Part shown: in pieces, positions 22,257 to 34,740 of the stretch
How positions within the stretch are numbered: position 1 is the stretch's first letter
How the letters are laid out: each line of letters opens with the position of its first letter
Source of the DNA: Liolophura sinensis
Lineage: Eukaryota; Mollusca; Polyplacophora; Chitonida; Chitonidae
DNA: 64,000 bases
Assembly (NCBI RefSeq): GCF_032854445.1
Contig: NC_088295.1
Location: forward strand, 94,483,805-94,547,804
Reading direction: 5' to 3'
The notes under the pieces: model-generated
Told to the model about the DNA's origin: nothing
The model's input: the letters and a program-made list of their open reading frames with translations, nothing else
Database searches by the model: none
Made by a program: the position numbers and the translations under genes

Positions 22257-23021
22257 GTGTGTAATGGTCATATGACATGACCATGTGCAGGCACTTGTGT
22301 GTAACAGTCATACGGCATGGCCATGTACAGGCACTTGTGTGTAATGGTCATACAACATGACCATGTACAGGCACTTGTGTGTGACAGTCATACGACATGA
22401 CCATGTACAGGCACTTGTGTGTGACAGTCATATGGCATGGCCATGTACAAGCACTTGTGTGTGACAGTCATGCGACATGACCATGTACAGGCACTTGTGT
22501 GTGACAGTCATACGACATGACCATGTACAAGCACTTGTGTGTGACAGTCATGCGACATGACCATGTACAGGCACTTGTGTGTGACAGTCATATGGCATGG
22601 CCATGTACAGGCACTTGTGTATAACAACCATATGACAAGACCATGTGCAGGCACCTGTGTGTAATAGTCATACGGCATGAACATGTACAGGCACTTGTGT
22701 GTAACAGTCATACAACATGACCATATACAGGCACTTGTGTATAACAACCATATAACAAGACCATGTGCAGGCACTTGTGTGTAACAGTCATACAACATGG
22801 ACATGTACAGGCACTTGTGTGTAACAGTCATAAGATATGACTATGTACAGGCACTTGTGTTTTACAGTCATTCGACATAACCATGTACAGGCACTTGTGT
22901 GTAACAGCCATATGACGTGCAGGCACATGTGTGTACATGTAACAGTCATACGACGTGCAGACACTTGTGTGTAACAGTCATATGACGTGGACGTGGGCAG
23001 GCACTTGTGTGTAACAGTCAT
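22257..23021. repeat. Minisatellite, 40-bp unit, about 19 copies
   Basis: The unit is GTGTGTAACAGTCATACGAC followed by ATGACCATGTACAGGCACTT. Copies are fairly diverged, and shorter units lie near the right end. Confidence 0.96.
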
Positions 23022-23387
23022 GATGGAAGTCACTGGCTTGATAATTAGTGTAGTGACTCTTCAGGCAACAGTCACATGCTCCACTAGGACGGAGAATTTG
23101 TGGGCCATGTGTCAGATTTACAACAACATGATAAACTTCCAGCCTCTGACACTTAGATTGCCACTTGACCTGCTTTGTCAGTCACTGGTACTATGTGCAG
23201 GTGGCCGCAGTACATGGACCTGGGCTTAGCTGGTGCCTGGTCGTTCTGGTGGTCGTGATGGTGGTCATGATGGTGGTCATGATGGTGACAGGCTGTGACA
23301 GGGATTGTCGTAGAATGGTACAATGACCAGTGCTGTGGCACACCTGACCCGAACTCTTCTGTGTGGTTTGGTAGCTGATGGAAACAG

Positions 23388-24556
23388 GTAGAAACCTTTT
23401 GGACATATTGATACAGTGTCAGGTCAGCGTTAGAAACATGTGGACACATTGATACAGTGCCAGGTCAGTGGACACATTCATTCAGTGCCATGTCAGTGTT
23501 AGAAACCTGTGAACACATTGATACGGTGTCAGGTCAGTGTTAGAAACCTGTGGACACATTGATACAGTGCCAGGTCAGTGTTAGAAACCTGTGAACACAT
23601 TGATACAGTGTCAGGTCAGTGTTAGAAACCTGTGGACACATTGATACAGTGTCAGGTCAGCGTTAGAAACCTGTGGACACATTGATACAGTGTCAGGTCA
23701 GTGTTAGAAACCTGTGGACACATTGATACAGTGTCAGGTCAGTGTTAGAAACCTGTGGACACATTGATACAGTGTCAGGTCAGTGTTAGAAACCATGGAC
23801 ACATTGATACAGTGTCAGGTCAGTGTTAGAAACTTGTGGACACATTGATACAGTGTCAGGTCAGTGTTAGAAACCCATGGACACATTGATACAGTGTCAG
23901 GTCAGTGTTAGAAACTTGTGGACACATTGATACAGTGTCAGGTCAGTGTTAGAATCCCATGGACACATTGATACAGTGTCAGGTCAGTGTTAGAAACCTG
24001 TGGACACATTGATACAGTGTCAGGTCAGTGTTAGAAACTTGTGGACACATTGATACAGTGTCAGGTCAGTGTTAGAAACCTGTGGACACATTGATACAGT
24101 GTCAGGTCAGCGTTAGAAACCTGTGGACACATTCATACAGTGTCAGGTCAGTGTTAGAAACCTGTGGACACATTGATACAGTGTCAGGTCAGTGTTAGAA
24201 ACGTGTGGACACATTGATACAGTGTCAGGTCAGTGTTAGAAACCTGTGGACACATTGATACAGTGTCAGGTCAGTGTTAGAAACGTGTGGACGCATTGAT
24301 ACAGTGTCAGGTCAGTGTTAGAAACCTGTGGACACATTGATACAGTGCCAGGTCAGTGTTAGAAACCTTTTGGACACATTGATACAGTGTCAGGTCAGTG
24401 TTAGAAACCTGTGGACACATTGATACAGTGTCAGGTCAGTGCTAGAAACCTGTGGACACATTGATACAGTGTCAGGTCAGTGTTAGAAACTTGTGGACAC
24501 ATTGATACAGTGTCAGGTCAGTGTTAGAAACCTGTGGACACATTGATACAGTGTCG
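23388..24556. repeat. Minisatellite, 41-bp unit, about 28 copies
   Basis: The unit is GTTAGAAACCTGTGGACACA followed by TTGATACAGTGTCAGGTCAGT. Most variation is in the CCTGTGG / CTTGTGG / CCATGG segment. Confidence 0.97.
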
Positions 24557-25799
24557 GGACAAATTCATAAAGTTTTTGTTGCTTGTTGTATATATACTCT
24601 AGTGCCAATTGTTGATGTAAACATGAAGTTGGAGGCACATAGCTGTACCTGCGTGGACAACGACATGTTTGTGAGATGGGAATGAGCTGTTTAGCAGATG
24701 CTGGTGGATGTCTCTGCCCATTGCATGGTGTGTATGAAGGTTAAACCATGCTAATTATGAGCTGACTCTCTGGCACTAATGAGGAATAATTATGCTGAGA
24801 TCTGCTGTAGAATATGGGTTAACTTAACAGCTTGGGTAAGTACTGCTCGGGATAGGCAAGGGCCCATGGCACAGACTGCCTGTAGGAGTGTAGCTCACTG
24901 TAGCACTTCCATGTACAACCCCCTCTCAGCTTCAGCACTTAGACTTTTTTTTTGTGGCTGTCAGAAATATTTCAGAGCTGTATGTTGGAAAAGTAGTAGA
25001 GCAGCAGTTAGTGAGATATTACTCCCAGTTGCCTTTACCCGTTGCTAGTTATGGGGCGGGTGCCTGTACGGGGGGAGATGATCAGTGGGGGCCAGGTAGG
25101 TGAGGGGCGTGCACTCAGGGGAAGCCATCTCTTTCCTGTCAGGTATAATGTGTGATAGCAATCTGATACTGATTTACTTGTTATAAGTATACATTATTAA
25201 GGTAATTCATATGTGAACACTGTGAGAGCTCTAGTGTAAGAACCAAGTTAGCTGATAGCTCCAGGAATGCTTGGTGGCATTGTCATCATGTGTATCTAAG
25301 GTTAGACATGGGTCTTACTGATGCTGGCTGGTTAACTCTGCACTCAGTACCATATGACGTGGTATATTGGTCCATCCAGTGTGTAGATTTCTCAGCTTAA
25401 ACTGCTAGTGGAGCTTAGGTGACAGTAAGTGGTGGATGAATTTCCATATGTCCATGGTGCGCATATCCACGTGGGAAAGTTCATCAGTAAATTGATGAAA
25501 AGATCCTGTTGTTTTTCCTGTGCTCTCGTATTCCCTTCACCTGTAGACCTTACTGCTATCATATACATGTCAGTGAACCATGATTGCTGATGGCATTAAG
25601 TAGCAATAAGAAAAATAAATATGGGTGCAGTGTGACCGATATGTGTATGCTGTGCTGTGTCATTTGAGATTGCTGAATGAGTTAGCCATGAGACTAGTCA
25701 TAAATAACACTTTAGAACCTTGGCACTATAGATGCCTCAGTTAATGCTTGGCTTAAGAGAAATAAGCCATGTACTGCGAAGACCAGTGTTAGTATATCA
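24557..25799. other. Unique sequence, no gene seen
   Basis: Possible intron or upstream region of candidate exon B. Short frames only. Confidence 0.5.
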
Positions 25800-25977
25800 C
25801 TGGGTGGGGCATTTGTGGTCCAAATACCACCGACTCAGGAGTGTGAGTTCAGGTCCAGCTCATGTCTCCAATGATATATGGTACGGTATGCCAGCAACCT
25901 ACAGATGGCTGAAATATTGCCATATTGAAATATTCTTGAGTGTGGTGTAAAACCCCAATCAGATATAAATAAATCAT
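25800..25977 (+). mobile_element. SINE-like element copy 3 (old)
   Basis: Plus orientation: B-box-like GTGAGTTCAGGTCCAGCTCA, a diverged middle, AATATTCTTGAGTGTGGTGT, AAAACCCCAATCAGATATAA and an ATAAATAAAT tail. It ends about 40 bp before the acceptor of the exon holding candidate start B. Confidence 0.75.
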
Positions 25978-26013
25978 GCTTTGTTTGCCAGTCTGATGAT
26001 GTGTTTTTTGTAG

Positions 26014-26180
26014 CAGGGAGCGTTAGGCGGTCACTAGAACAGCAGCGGACAGGTGGAGGTGAAGTGGTCACCGCTATGTAACACGTGTCCCCAGGAAGTG
26101 ACCATGAGGCCTTCCAGCTGATCCGCTACCCAGTAGACCTGAAGGCAAGCCTATGAAGGTGTCATGGCGTCCGGTGGAAG
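26014..26180 (+). other. Candidate spliced exon (5' UTR plus start codon)
   Basis: The pyrimidine-rich GTGTTTTTTG is followed by TAGCAG, a tandem acceptor that could be used after 26013 or 26016. The segment ends at the GTAAGTG donor. It is richer in G+C than its flanks and contains no tandem repeat. A SINE copy ends about 40 bp upstream and a 46-bp minisatellite starts about 33 bp downstream. Confidence 0.45.
26164..26180 (+). CDS. Candidate first coding exon B (MASGG...), unidentified gene
   Basis: ATG GCG TCC GGT GGA AG is followed by a strong donor, GTAAGTG. It lies in an exon whose acceptor is in GTGTTTTTTGTAGCAG (26001-26016), so it looks like an internal or second exon carrying the start codon after a 5' UTR. 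Two upstream ATGs precede it: one opens a short frame, and one at 26153 reads MKVSWRPVE into the donor in another phase. Phase 2 is shared with the candidate exons at 38,991 and 50,285. The product is not recognised. Confidence 0.5.
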
Positions 26181-26213
26181 GTAAGTGACCTTTGTTAACC
26201 TGTAACGTGACCA

Positions 26214-27638
26214 TGTGATTACAACCTGAGTATGCCTTTGGGCGTAGTGTCCAAAGTAAGGTGATTACAACCTGAGTATGCCTTTGGGCGTAGTGTCCAA
26301 AGTAAGGTGATTACAACCTGAGTATGCCTTTGGGCGTAGTGTCCAAAGTAATGTGATTACAACCTGAGTATGCCTTTGGGTTTAGTGTCCAAAGTAAGGT
26401 GATTACAACCTGAGTATGCCTTTGGGCATAGTGTCCAATGTAATGTGATTACAACCTGAGTATGCCTTTGGGTTGAGTGTCCAAAGTAAGGTGATTACAA
26501 CCCAATTTGTGTTTGGGCATAGTGTCCAAAGTAATGTGATTACAACCTGAGTATGCCTTTGGGTTTAGTATCCAAAGTAAGATGATTACAACTTGAGTAT
26601 GCCTTTGGGTTTAGTGTCCAAAGTAAGATGATTACAACCTGAGTATGCCTTTGGGCGTAGTGTCCAAAGTAATGTGGTTACAACCTGAGTATGCCTTTGG
26701 GTTTAGTATCCAAAGTAAGGTGATTACAACCCGAGTATGCCTTTGGGCGTAGTGTCCAAAGTAAGGTGATTACAACCCGAGTATGTGTTTGGACGTAGTG
26801 TCCAAAGTAAGGTGATTACAACCTGAGTATGCCTTTGGGCGTAGTGTCCAAAGTAATGTAATTACAACCTGAGTATGCCTTTGGGTTTAGTGTCCAAAGT
26901 AAGGTGATTACAACCCGAGTATGCCTTTGGGTGTAGTGTCCAAAGTAATGTGATTACAACCAGAGTATGCCTTTGGGTTTAGTATCCAAAGTAAGGTGAT
27001 TACAACCCGAGTATGCCTTTGGGCGTAGTGTCCAAAGTAATGTGATTACAACTTGAGTATGCCTTTGAGTTCAGTGTCCAAAGTAAGATGATTACAACTT
27101 GAGTATGCCTTTGGGCGTAGTGTCCAAAGTAATGTGATTACAACTTGAGTATGCCTTTGGGCGTAGTGTCCAAAGTAATGTGATTACAACCCGAGTATGC
27201 CTTTGGGCGTAGTGTCCAAAGTAATGTGATTACAACCTGAGTATGCCTTTGGGCGTAGTGTCCAAAGTAATGTGATTACAACCTGAGTATGCCTTTGGGC
27301 GTAGTGTCCAAAGTAATGTGATTACAACCCGAGTATGCCTTTGGGTTTAGTGTCCAAAGTAAGGTGATTACAGCCTGAGTATGTCTTTGGGCGTGGTGTT
27401 CAAAGTAAGGTGATTACAACCTGAGTATGCCTTTGGGCCTAGTGTCCAAAGTAAGATGATTACAACTTGAGTATGCCTTTGGGCGTAGTGTCCAAAGTAA
27501 TGTGATTACAACCCGAGTATGTGTTTGGGCGTAGTGTCCAAAGTAATGTGATTACAACCTGAGTATGCCTTTGGGCGTAGTGTCCAAAGTAATGTGATTA
27601 CAACCCGAGTATGTGTTTGGGCGTAGTGTCCAAAGTGA
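26214..27638. repeat. Minisatellite, 46-bp unit, about 31 copies
   Basis: The unit is GATTACAACCTGAGTATGCC, TTTGGGCGTAGTGTCCAAAG, TAAGGT. It starts about 33 bp after the donor of candidate exon B, so it would be intronic for that transcript. Confidence 0.97.
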
Positions 27639-28045
27639 GGTCTGTGGTGAAGTTATATCCTCTTGTCACATTGACAAGTTTGGAAAAGATTGATAGAAAT
27701 TATCATACAACCATGAGATTCATTGGGTAAATTGTGCTTTGCATTTGTTATATGGTTAAAATTTGGGACCAAATTGTGATCAGAGTTTTTCATTCCTAAC
27801 CCTAAACTATGTATGTATGTGTAACCATGGTGTTCATTAGTCCCAGAATTAGACAATCTTAAGATTCTGTTGTGGTTCACAGCTGATGATTGTTTGCCTT
27901 GCCAAAAGTTTTGGAAAAAAACTTAATTTTTTGCTTGAGACAGCTCATAATTTCAGGACCCAGTTTAAGGTTGAGGGGAGGAGCAGTGATACCATTATAA
28001 TGTGAGTCAAGGTTAATTTGTTGGCCATCTCTGTGTCATGTTATT

Positions 28046-31000
28046 TGGGGTAAGAGGTTTGTGTATGCGTGTGTTGTTCTGAGGGTAAGAGGTTTGTGTA
28101 TGCGTGTGTTGTTCTGAGGGTGAGAGGTTTGTGTATGCGTGTGTTGTTCTGAGGGTGAGAGGTTTGTGTATGTGTGTGTTGTTCTGAGGGTGAGAGGTTT
28201 GTGTATGTGTGTGTTGTTCTGAGGGTAAGAGGTTTGTGTATGTGTGTGTTGTTCTGAGGGTGAGAGGTTTGTGTATGTGTGTGTTGTTCTGAGGGTAAGA
28301 GGTTTGTGTATGTGTGTGTTGTTCTGAGGGTGAGAGGTTTGTGTATGTGTGTGTTGTTCTGAGGGTAAGAGGTTTGTGTATGTGTGTGTTGTTCTGAGGG
28401 TGAGAGGTTTGTGTATGTGTGTGTTGTTCTGAGGGTAAGAGGTTTGTGTATGTGTGTGTTGTTCTGAGGGTAAGAGGTTTGTGTATGCGTGTGTTGTTCT
28501 GAGGGTGAGAGGTTTGTGTATGTGTGTGTTGTTCTGAGGGTAAGAGGTTTGTGTATGCGTGTGTTGTTCTGAGGGTGAGAGGTTTGTGTACGTGTGTGTT
28601 GTTCTGAGGGTGAGAGGTTTGTGTATGTGTGTATTGTTCTGAGGGTGAGAGGTTTGTGTATGTGTGTGTTGTTCTGAGGGTAAGGGGTTTGTGTATGTGT
28701 GTGTTGTTCTGAGGGTAAGAGGTTTGTGTATGTGTGTGTTGTTCTGAGGGTGAGAGGTTTGTGTGTGCGTGTGTTGTTCTGAGGGTGAGAGGTTTGTGTA
28801 TGTGTGTGTTGTTCTGAGGGTAAGAGGTTTGTGTATGTGTGTGTTGTTCTGAGGGTAAGAGGTTTGTGTATGTGTGTGTTGTTCTGAGGGTAAGAGGTTT
28901 GTGTATGCGTGTGTTGTTCTGAGGGTGAGAGGTTTGTGTATGTGTGTGTTGTTCTGAGGGTAAGAGGTTTGTGTATGCGTGTGTTGTTCTGAGGGTGAGA
29001 GGTTTGTGTATGCGTGTGTTGTTCTGAGGGTGAGAGGTTTGTGTATGCGTGTGTTGTTCTGAGGGTGAGAGGTTTGTGTATGCGTGTGTTGTTCTGAGGG
29101 TAAGAGGTTTGTGTATGTGTGTGTTGTTCTGAGGGTGAGAGGTTTGTGTATGTGTGTGTTGTTCTGAGGGTAAGAGGTTTGTGTATGCGTGTGTTGTTCT
29201 TAGGGTGAGAGGTTTGTGTATGTGTGTGTTGTTCTGAGGGTAAGAGGTTTGTGTATGCGTGTGTTGTTCTTAGGGTGAGAGGTTTGTGTATGTGTGTGTT
29301 GTTCTGAGGGTAAGGGGTTTGTGTATGCGTGTGTTGTTCTGAGGGTGAGAGGTTTGTGTATGTGTGTGTTGTTCTGAGGGTGAGAGGTTTGTGTATGCGT
29401 GTGTTGTTCTGAGGGTAAGAGGTTTGTGTATGCGTGTGTTGTTCTGAGGGTGAGAGGTTTGTGTATGTGTGTGTTGTTCTGAGGGTGAGAGGTTTGTGTA
29501 TGCGTGTGTTGTTCTGAGGGTGAGAGGTTTGTGTATGCGTGTGTTGTTCTGAGGGTAAGAGGTTTGTGTATGCGTGTGTTGTTCTGAGGGTGAGAGGTTT
29601 GTGTATGTGTGTGTTGTTCTGAGGGTAAGAGGTTTGTGTATGTGTGTGTTGTTCTGAGGGTGAGAGGTTTGTGTATGTGTGTGTTGTTCTGAGGGTGAGA
29701 GGTTTGTATATGCGTGTGTTGTTCTGAGGGTAAGAGGTTTGTGTATGCGTGTGTTGTTCTGAGGGTGAGGGGTTTGTGTATGCGTGTGTTGTTCTGAGGG
29801 TAAGAGGTTTGTGTATGCGTGTGTTCTGAGGGTAAGAGGTTTGTGTATGCGTGTGTTGTTCTGAGGGTAAGAGGTTTGTGTATGCGTGTGTTGTTCTGAG
29901 GGTAAGAGGTTTGTGTATGCGTGTGTTGTTCTGAGGGTAAGAGGTTTGTGTGTGCGTGTTGTTCTGAGGGTGAGAGGTTTGTGTATGCGTGTGTTGTTCT
30001 GAGGGTGAGAGGTTTGTGTATGTGTGTGTTGTTCTGAGGGTGAGGGGTTTGTGTATGCGTGTGTTGTTCTGAGGGTGAGAGGTTTGTGTATGTGTGTGTT
30101 GTTCTGAGGGTGAGAGGTTTGTGTATGCGTGTGTTGTTCTGAGGGTAAGAGGTTTGTGTATGTGTGTGTTGTTCTGAGGGTGAGAGGTTTGTGTATGCGT
30201 GTGTTGTTCTGAGGGTGAGAGGTTTGTGTATGTGTGTGTTGTTCTGAGGGTGAGGGGTTTGTGTATGTGTGTGTTGTTCTGAGGGTAAGAGGTTTGTGTA
30301 TGTGTGTGTTGTTCTGAGGGTGAGAGGTTTGTGTATGCGTGTGTTGTTCTGAGGGTAAGAGGTTTGTGTATGCGTGTGTTGTTCTGAGGGTGAGAGGTTT
30401 GTGTATGTGTGTGTTGTTCTGAGGGTAAGAGGTTTGTGTATGTGTGTGTTGTTCTGAGGGTGAGAGGTTTGTGTATTCGTGTGTTGTTCTGAGGGTAAGG
30501 GGTTTGTGTATGTGTGTGTTGTTCTGAGGGTAAGAGGTTTGTGTATGTGTGTGTTGTTCTGAGGGTAAGAGGTTTGTGTATGTGTGTGTTGTTCTGAGGG
30601 TAAGGGGTTTGTGTATGCGTGTGTTGTTCTGAGGGTAAGAGGTTTGTGTATGCGTGTGTTGTTCTGAGGGTAAGAGGTTTGTGTATGTGTGTGTTGTTCT
30701 GAGGGTGAGAGGTTTGTGTATGTGTGTGTTGTTCTGAGGGTAAGGGGTTTGTGTATGCGTGTGTTGTTCTGAGGGTGAGAGGTTTGTGTATGTGTGTGTT
30801 GTTCTGAGGGTGAGAGGTTTGTGTATGTGTGTGTTGTTCTGAGGGTGAGAGGTTTGTGTATGTGTGTGTTGTTCTGAGGGTGAGAGGTTTGTGTATGTGT
30901 GTGTTGTTCTGAGGGTAAGAGGTTTTTGTGTGCGTGTGTTGTTCTGAGGGTAAGAGGTTTGTGTATGTGTGTGTTGTTCTGAGGGTAAGAGGTTTGTGTA

Positions 31001-31293
31001 TGTGTGTGTTGTTCTGAGGGTAAGAGGTTTGTGTATGTGTGTGTTGTTCTGAGGGTAAGAGGTTTGTGTATGCGTGTGTTGTTCTGAGGGTAAGAGGTTT
31101 GTGTATGTGTGTGTTGTTCTGAGGGTAAGGGGTTTGTGTATTTGTGTGTTGTTCTGAGGGTAAGAGGTTTGTGTATGCGCGTGTTGTTCTGAGGGTAAGA
31201 GGTTTGTGTATGTGTGTGTTGTTCTGAGGGTAAGAGGTTTGTGTGTGCGTGTGTTGTTCTGAGGGTAAGAGGTTTGTGTATGCGTGTGTTGTT
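28046..31293. repeat. Minisatellite, 35-bp unit, about 93 copies
   Basis: The unit is GTTGTTCTGAGGGTGAGAGG followed by TTTGTGTATGTGTGT. Two positions are mostly two-state: GGGT(A/G)AGA and TATG(T/C)GTG. The top strand has about one or two C per unit. It is the largest array in the window. Confidence 0.98.
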
Positions 31294-31993
31294 CAGAGTG
31301 AGGTCAGACTAGTGGTTGGCTCAGAGAGGTGTGTAGATTGTTATGTGTGGCAAGTTATAGTAATCAGAGTGTGTAGGGAGGTGTGTGAATCACCAGAGTT
31401 AGCCCACCTGGCCGTTAACTCCTCACTCAGCTCTCCACTTGGGAAAATGTCCAGACAGGCAGGTGAAGCAGGCACATAGCTAAGGAACTAAGCAAGTTAC
31501 ATGTAGGTGGTGTCCAGCTTGACTGGACGGTGTTTTGTCAGCTGATTGTACCATACAGAGTTATGTCCCCTTGTGCATAGGTAACTTGTAGGGCCTGCAC
31601 TGGACCTCTGTTATGTCTGTTGAAAAAATTGTTACCATGTTGTGCTGTGGTAGTTATAGATATATTCTTCTGCTACATTTGTTTTTAAGGTGTTAAATAG
31701 CACATACAGTTGAGATTTTGCTTGAAAGGCTAGCACTGTGTGAAAGGCTTTAATTCTTCATAATATATTATGGTATGGAAGGACTACTTCAGTGACCTGT
31801 TAGAGTGTACCCTTTTTAAGTTTGGAGAACTGAAATTAAATCTGGGACACGGTCTTACCACGTACTTTAAAAATGGTACTTTTTGCTGCCTGGCTTAGCA
31901 CTGAAAGGTTAGAGTAAGGAAATAGGATTGGATGGTCAGGTGTCAGTATAATGTTAGTGGGTGGGGTGTCCATGTCTGGTCTTTGTTAGGTAT
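31294..31993. other. Unique spacer, no gene seen
   Basis: Non-repetitive spacer between the 35-bp and 34-bp arrays. The frame that runs in from the left is only read-through of the 35-bp array. Confidence 0.5.
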
Positions 31994-32477
31994 GACTGAC
32001 ACAAGACCCCACGTATACATACATTATGACTGACACAAAACCCCATGCATACATACATTATGACTCACAGAAAACACCATGCATACATACATTATGACTG
32101 AAACAAAACCCCATGCATACATAAATTATGACTGACACAAAACCCCACGCATACATACATTATGACTGACACAAAACCCCATGCATACATACATTATGAC
32201 TGACACAAAACCCCATGCATACATACATTATGACTGACACAAAACCCCATGCATACATACATTATGACTCACACAAAACCCCATGCATACATACATTATG
32301 ACTGACACAAAACCCCAAGCATACATACATTATGACTGACACAAAACCCCATGCATACATAAATTATGACTGACACAAAACCCCACGCATACATACATTA
32401 TGACTGACACAAAACCCCATGCATACATACATGTACATTATGACTCACAGAAAACACCACGCATACATACATTATGC
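31994..32477. repeat. Minisatellite, 34-bp unit, about 14 copies
   Basis: The unit is ACATTATGACTGACACAAAA followed by CCCCATGCATACAT. The ATGCAT core is palindromic. One copy carries an extra ACATGT. Confidence 0.97.
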
Positions 32478-32539
32478 GTCGTGCATATGTGGGTGCTATT
32501 TCATATACCATTTTAAATCTTATTTATGAGGTTCTAGTG

Positions 32540-32999
32540 AGTTTCAATGCGTTTAATATGGCAGGCATGTGATGTGTTTAATATGGTGGGCATGTGATGC
32601 GTTTACTATGGCGGGCATGTGATGCATTAAATATGGTGAGCATGTGATGCGTTTAATATGGCAGGCATGTGATGCGTTAAATATGGTGAGCATGTGATGC
32701 ATTTAACATGGCAGGCATGTGATGCGTTTAACATGGCGGGCATGTGATGCGTTTAATATGGCGGGCATGCGATGCGTTAAATATGGTGAGCATGTGATGC
32801 GTTTAATATGGTAGGCATGTGATGCGTTAAATATGGTGAGCATGTGATGCGTTTAATATGGCAGGCATGTGATGCGTTTAATATGGCGGGCATGTGATGC
32901 GTTTAATATGGCAGGCATGTGATGCGTTTACTATGGCGAGCATGTGATGCGTTTAATATGGCGGGCATGTGATGCGTTTACTATGGCGGGCATGTGATT
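32540..32999. repeat. Minisatellite, 25-bp unit, about 18 copies
   Basis: The unit is GCGTTTAATATGGCAGGCAT followed by GTGAT, with GGCGGGC, GGTGAGC and TTTACTATGG variants. Confidence 0.97.
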
Positions 33000-33079
33000 T
33001 GTATCGGTGATTTGTATTAATTTGCTTTTCTTTTTCTTCTTGTTGAGGCTGTCCTTTATTTGTGTTTCAATGTGTTATT

Positions 33080-33478
33080 AAGTTGTACAGTTTGTATGAG
33101 GTTTCAGGATCAGATCCACAAGTTGTGCAGTTTGTATGAGGTTTCAGGATCAGATCCACGAGTTGTCCTTTTGTATGAGGTTTCAGGATTAGATCCACAA
33201 GTTGTGCAATTTGTATGAGGTTTCAGGATCAGATCCACAAGTTGTACAGTTTGTATGAGGTTTCAGGATCAGATCCACGAGTTGTGCAGTTTGTATGAGG
33301 TTACAGGATCAGATCCACAAGTTGTACAGTTTGTATGAGGTTTCAGGATCAGATCCACGAGTTGTGCAGTTTGTATGAGGTTTCAGGATCAGATCCACAA
33401 GTTGTACTGTTAGTATGATGTTTCAGGATCAGATCCACAAGTTGTGCAGTTTGTATGAGGTTTCAGGATCAGATCCAT
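33080..33478. repeat. Minisatellite, 40-bp unit, about 10 copies
   Basis: The unit is GTATGAGGTTTCAGGATCAG followed by ATCCACAAGTTGTACAGTTT. CAAG and CGAG variants partly alternate. Confidence 0.97.
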
Positions 33479-34576
33479 GTAGGACCTGTCATAAATGTGG
33501 GGTTAATATGAGGTCACAGTAAGGAGTTTTAGCTGAATTGAAAGTTGTTGAACTCATTATTTGGGTAACTCAATCGGTTCTTTAATAGAACACAGGGGTA
33601 ATAGTTTCTTAAAACATCACATGATTGTTGATGGGTAGGAACCGAGAAGTTACGTGTTTAATTCTCATGCAAATTGTCGTTGATTGTGCGGTAACAGTGC
33701 TATTCACAACAAACATGTGATGTAGTCGAGTTCCAGATACTTGAAGCTGCGCACTACGTCTGCATCCAGGACACTGCACATGGTTAGAATACCTGCACAT
33801 GCTTTTGAAGGTGTGCTAAATATACATGTGCTATATACCATCTGTGCACAACATTACAAGTATGCCTAGAGCTGTTATAGTTGTTAATTTCAGTGTGTGT
33901 GTTGAGAATGTGTGTGTTTGATGTGTGGCTGTTCAGGGTACTTGTTCCCTGATGTACTGGTATGGGTGTTGAGAGGGTGCAGCCTGTCAGGGAGCGGGGT
34001 GGGAGGAAGCTACAAGCCCTTGTACAGCAATCTCTCACATGGAATAACTCAGACAGGCATCTTTGTGTAAAGCTCTAAGAAATTGAATTCTTCTTCCGCA
34101 TAATTGATTCATGTGATTTCCATGGTTACTCAGAGCAAATTTTTATTTTTTGGCCCTGCATATTACAGCAGCTAACTTTATCCATGGCTCACATTTGGCT
34201 ATTTTGGCTGCCCTGTTTTACAGCCATATCTAACATGTGGGTTGGTATTTACCCTTTTTACTGCACAGTGGGTGTTTTAGGCAAAGGCTAGGCCATCTGT
34301 GTGTTCACATATATATGCAGACTCATGATTAGATCATAAAACCTTGTCCTGTCCAAAACAGTTAGCACTCCCTTAACTATCTCCACACAGATGAGTGGAT
34401 CATGTTGTTATACTGATTCATGAAATGTTTGGAGAGCCTTTAATCCCATAAATATGTAATAACTTGCGCTTGGCCAGTTTTGAAGCTTTAGTGTTTTGCT
34501 TGTAAATGTGAACAGATGGAAAAGTGTTGCTACCTGGGGCCTTAAACATCTTGGGTAAATGTCTGTGAAGTTTGTT
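33479..34576. other. Unique sequence, no gene seen
   Basis: A/T-rich unique DNA with short frames only. Confidence 0.5.
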
Positions 34577-34685
34577 AGTTTATTATTTATTTATTTATTT
34601 ACTTATTTATTTCATTGTTGTTTATGCCATACTCAAGGATATTTCACTTATATGAAGGCGACCAGCAATATGGTGGGAGGAAAGT
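34577..34685 (-). mobile_element. SINE-like element copy 4 (truncated)
   Basis: Reverse orientation: TTATTTATTTATTTACTTAT, GCCATACTCAAGGATATTTC, ACTTATATGAAGGCGACCAG and CAATATGGTGGGAGGAAAG, then it stops. The head is missing. Confidence 0.75.
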
Positions 34686-34740
34686 TAAGTCTGTTAAATA
34701 CGGTCTTATATTTATATGGACAGAATGAAATGATATATGG

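Noticed and set aside
28046-31293. Telomere-like repeat because of GGGT(A/G)AG
   Set aside because: The 35-bp period and unit do not match TTAGGG-type telomeric repeats and the array is internal with unique flanks.
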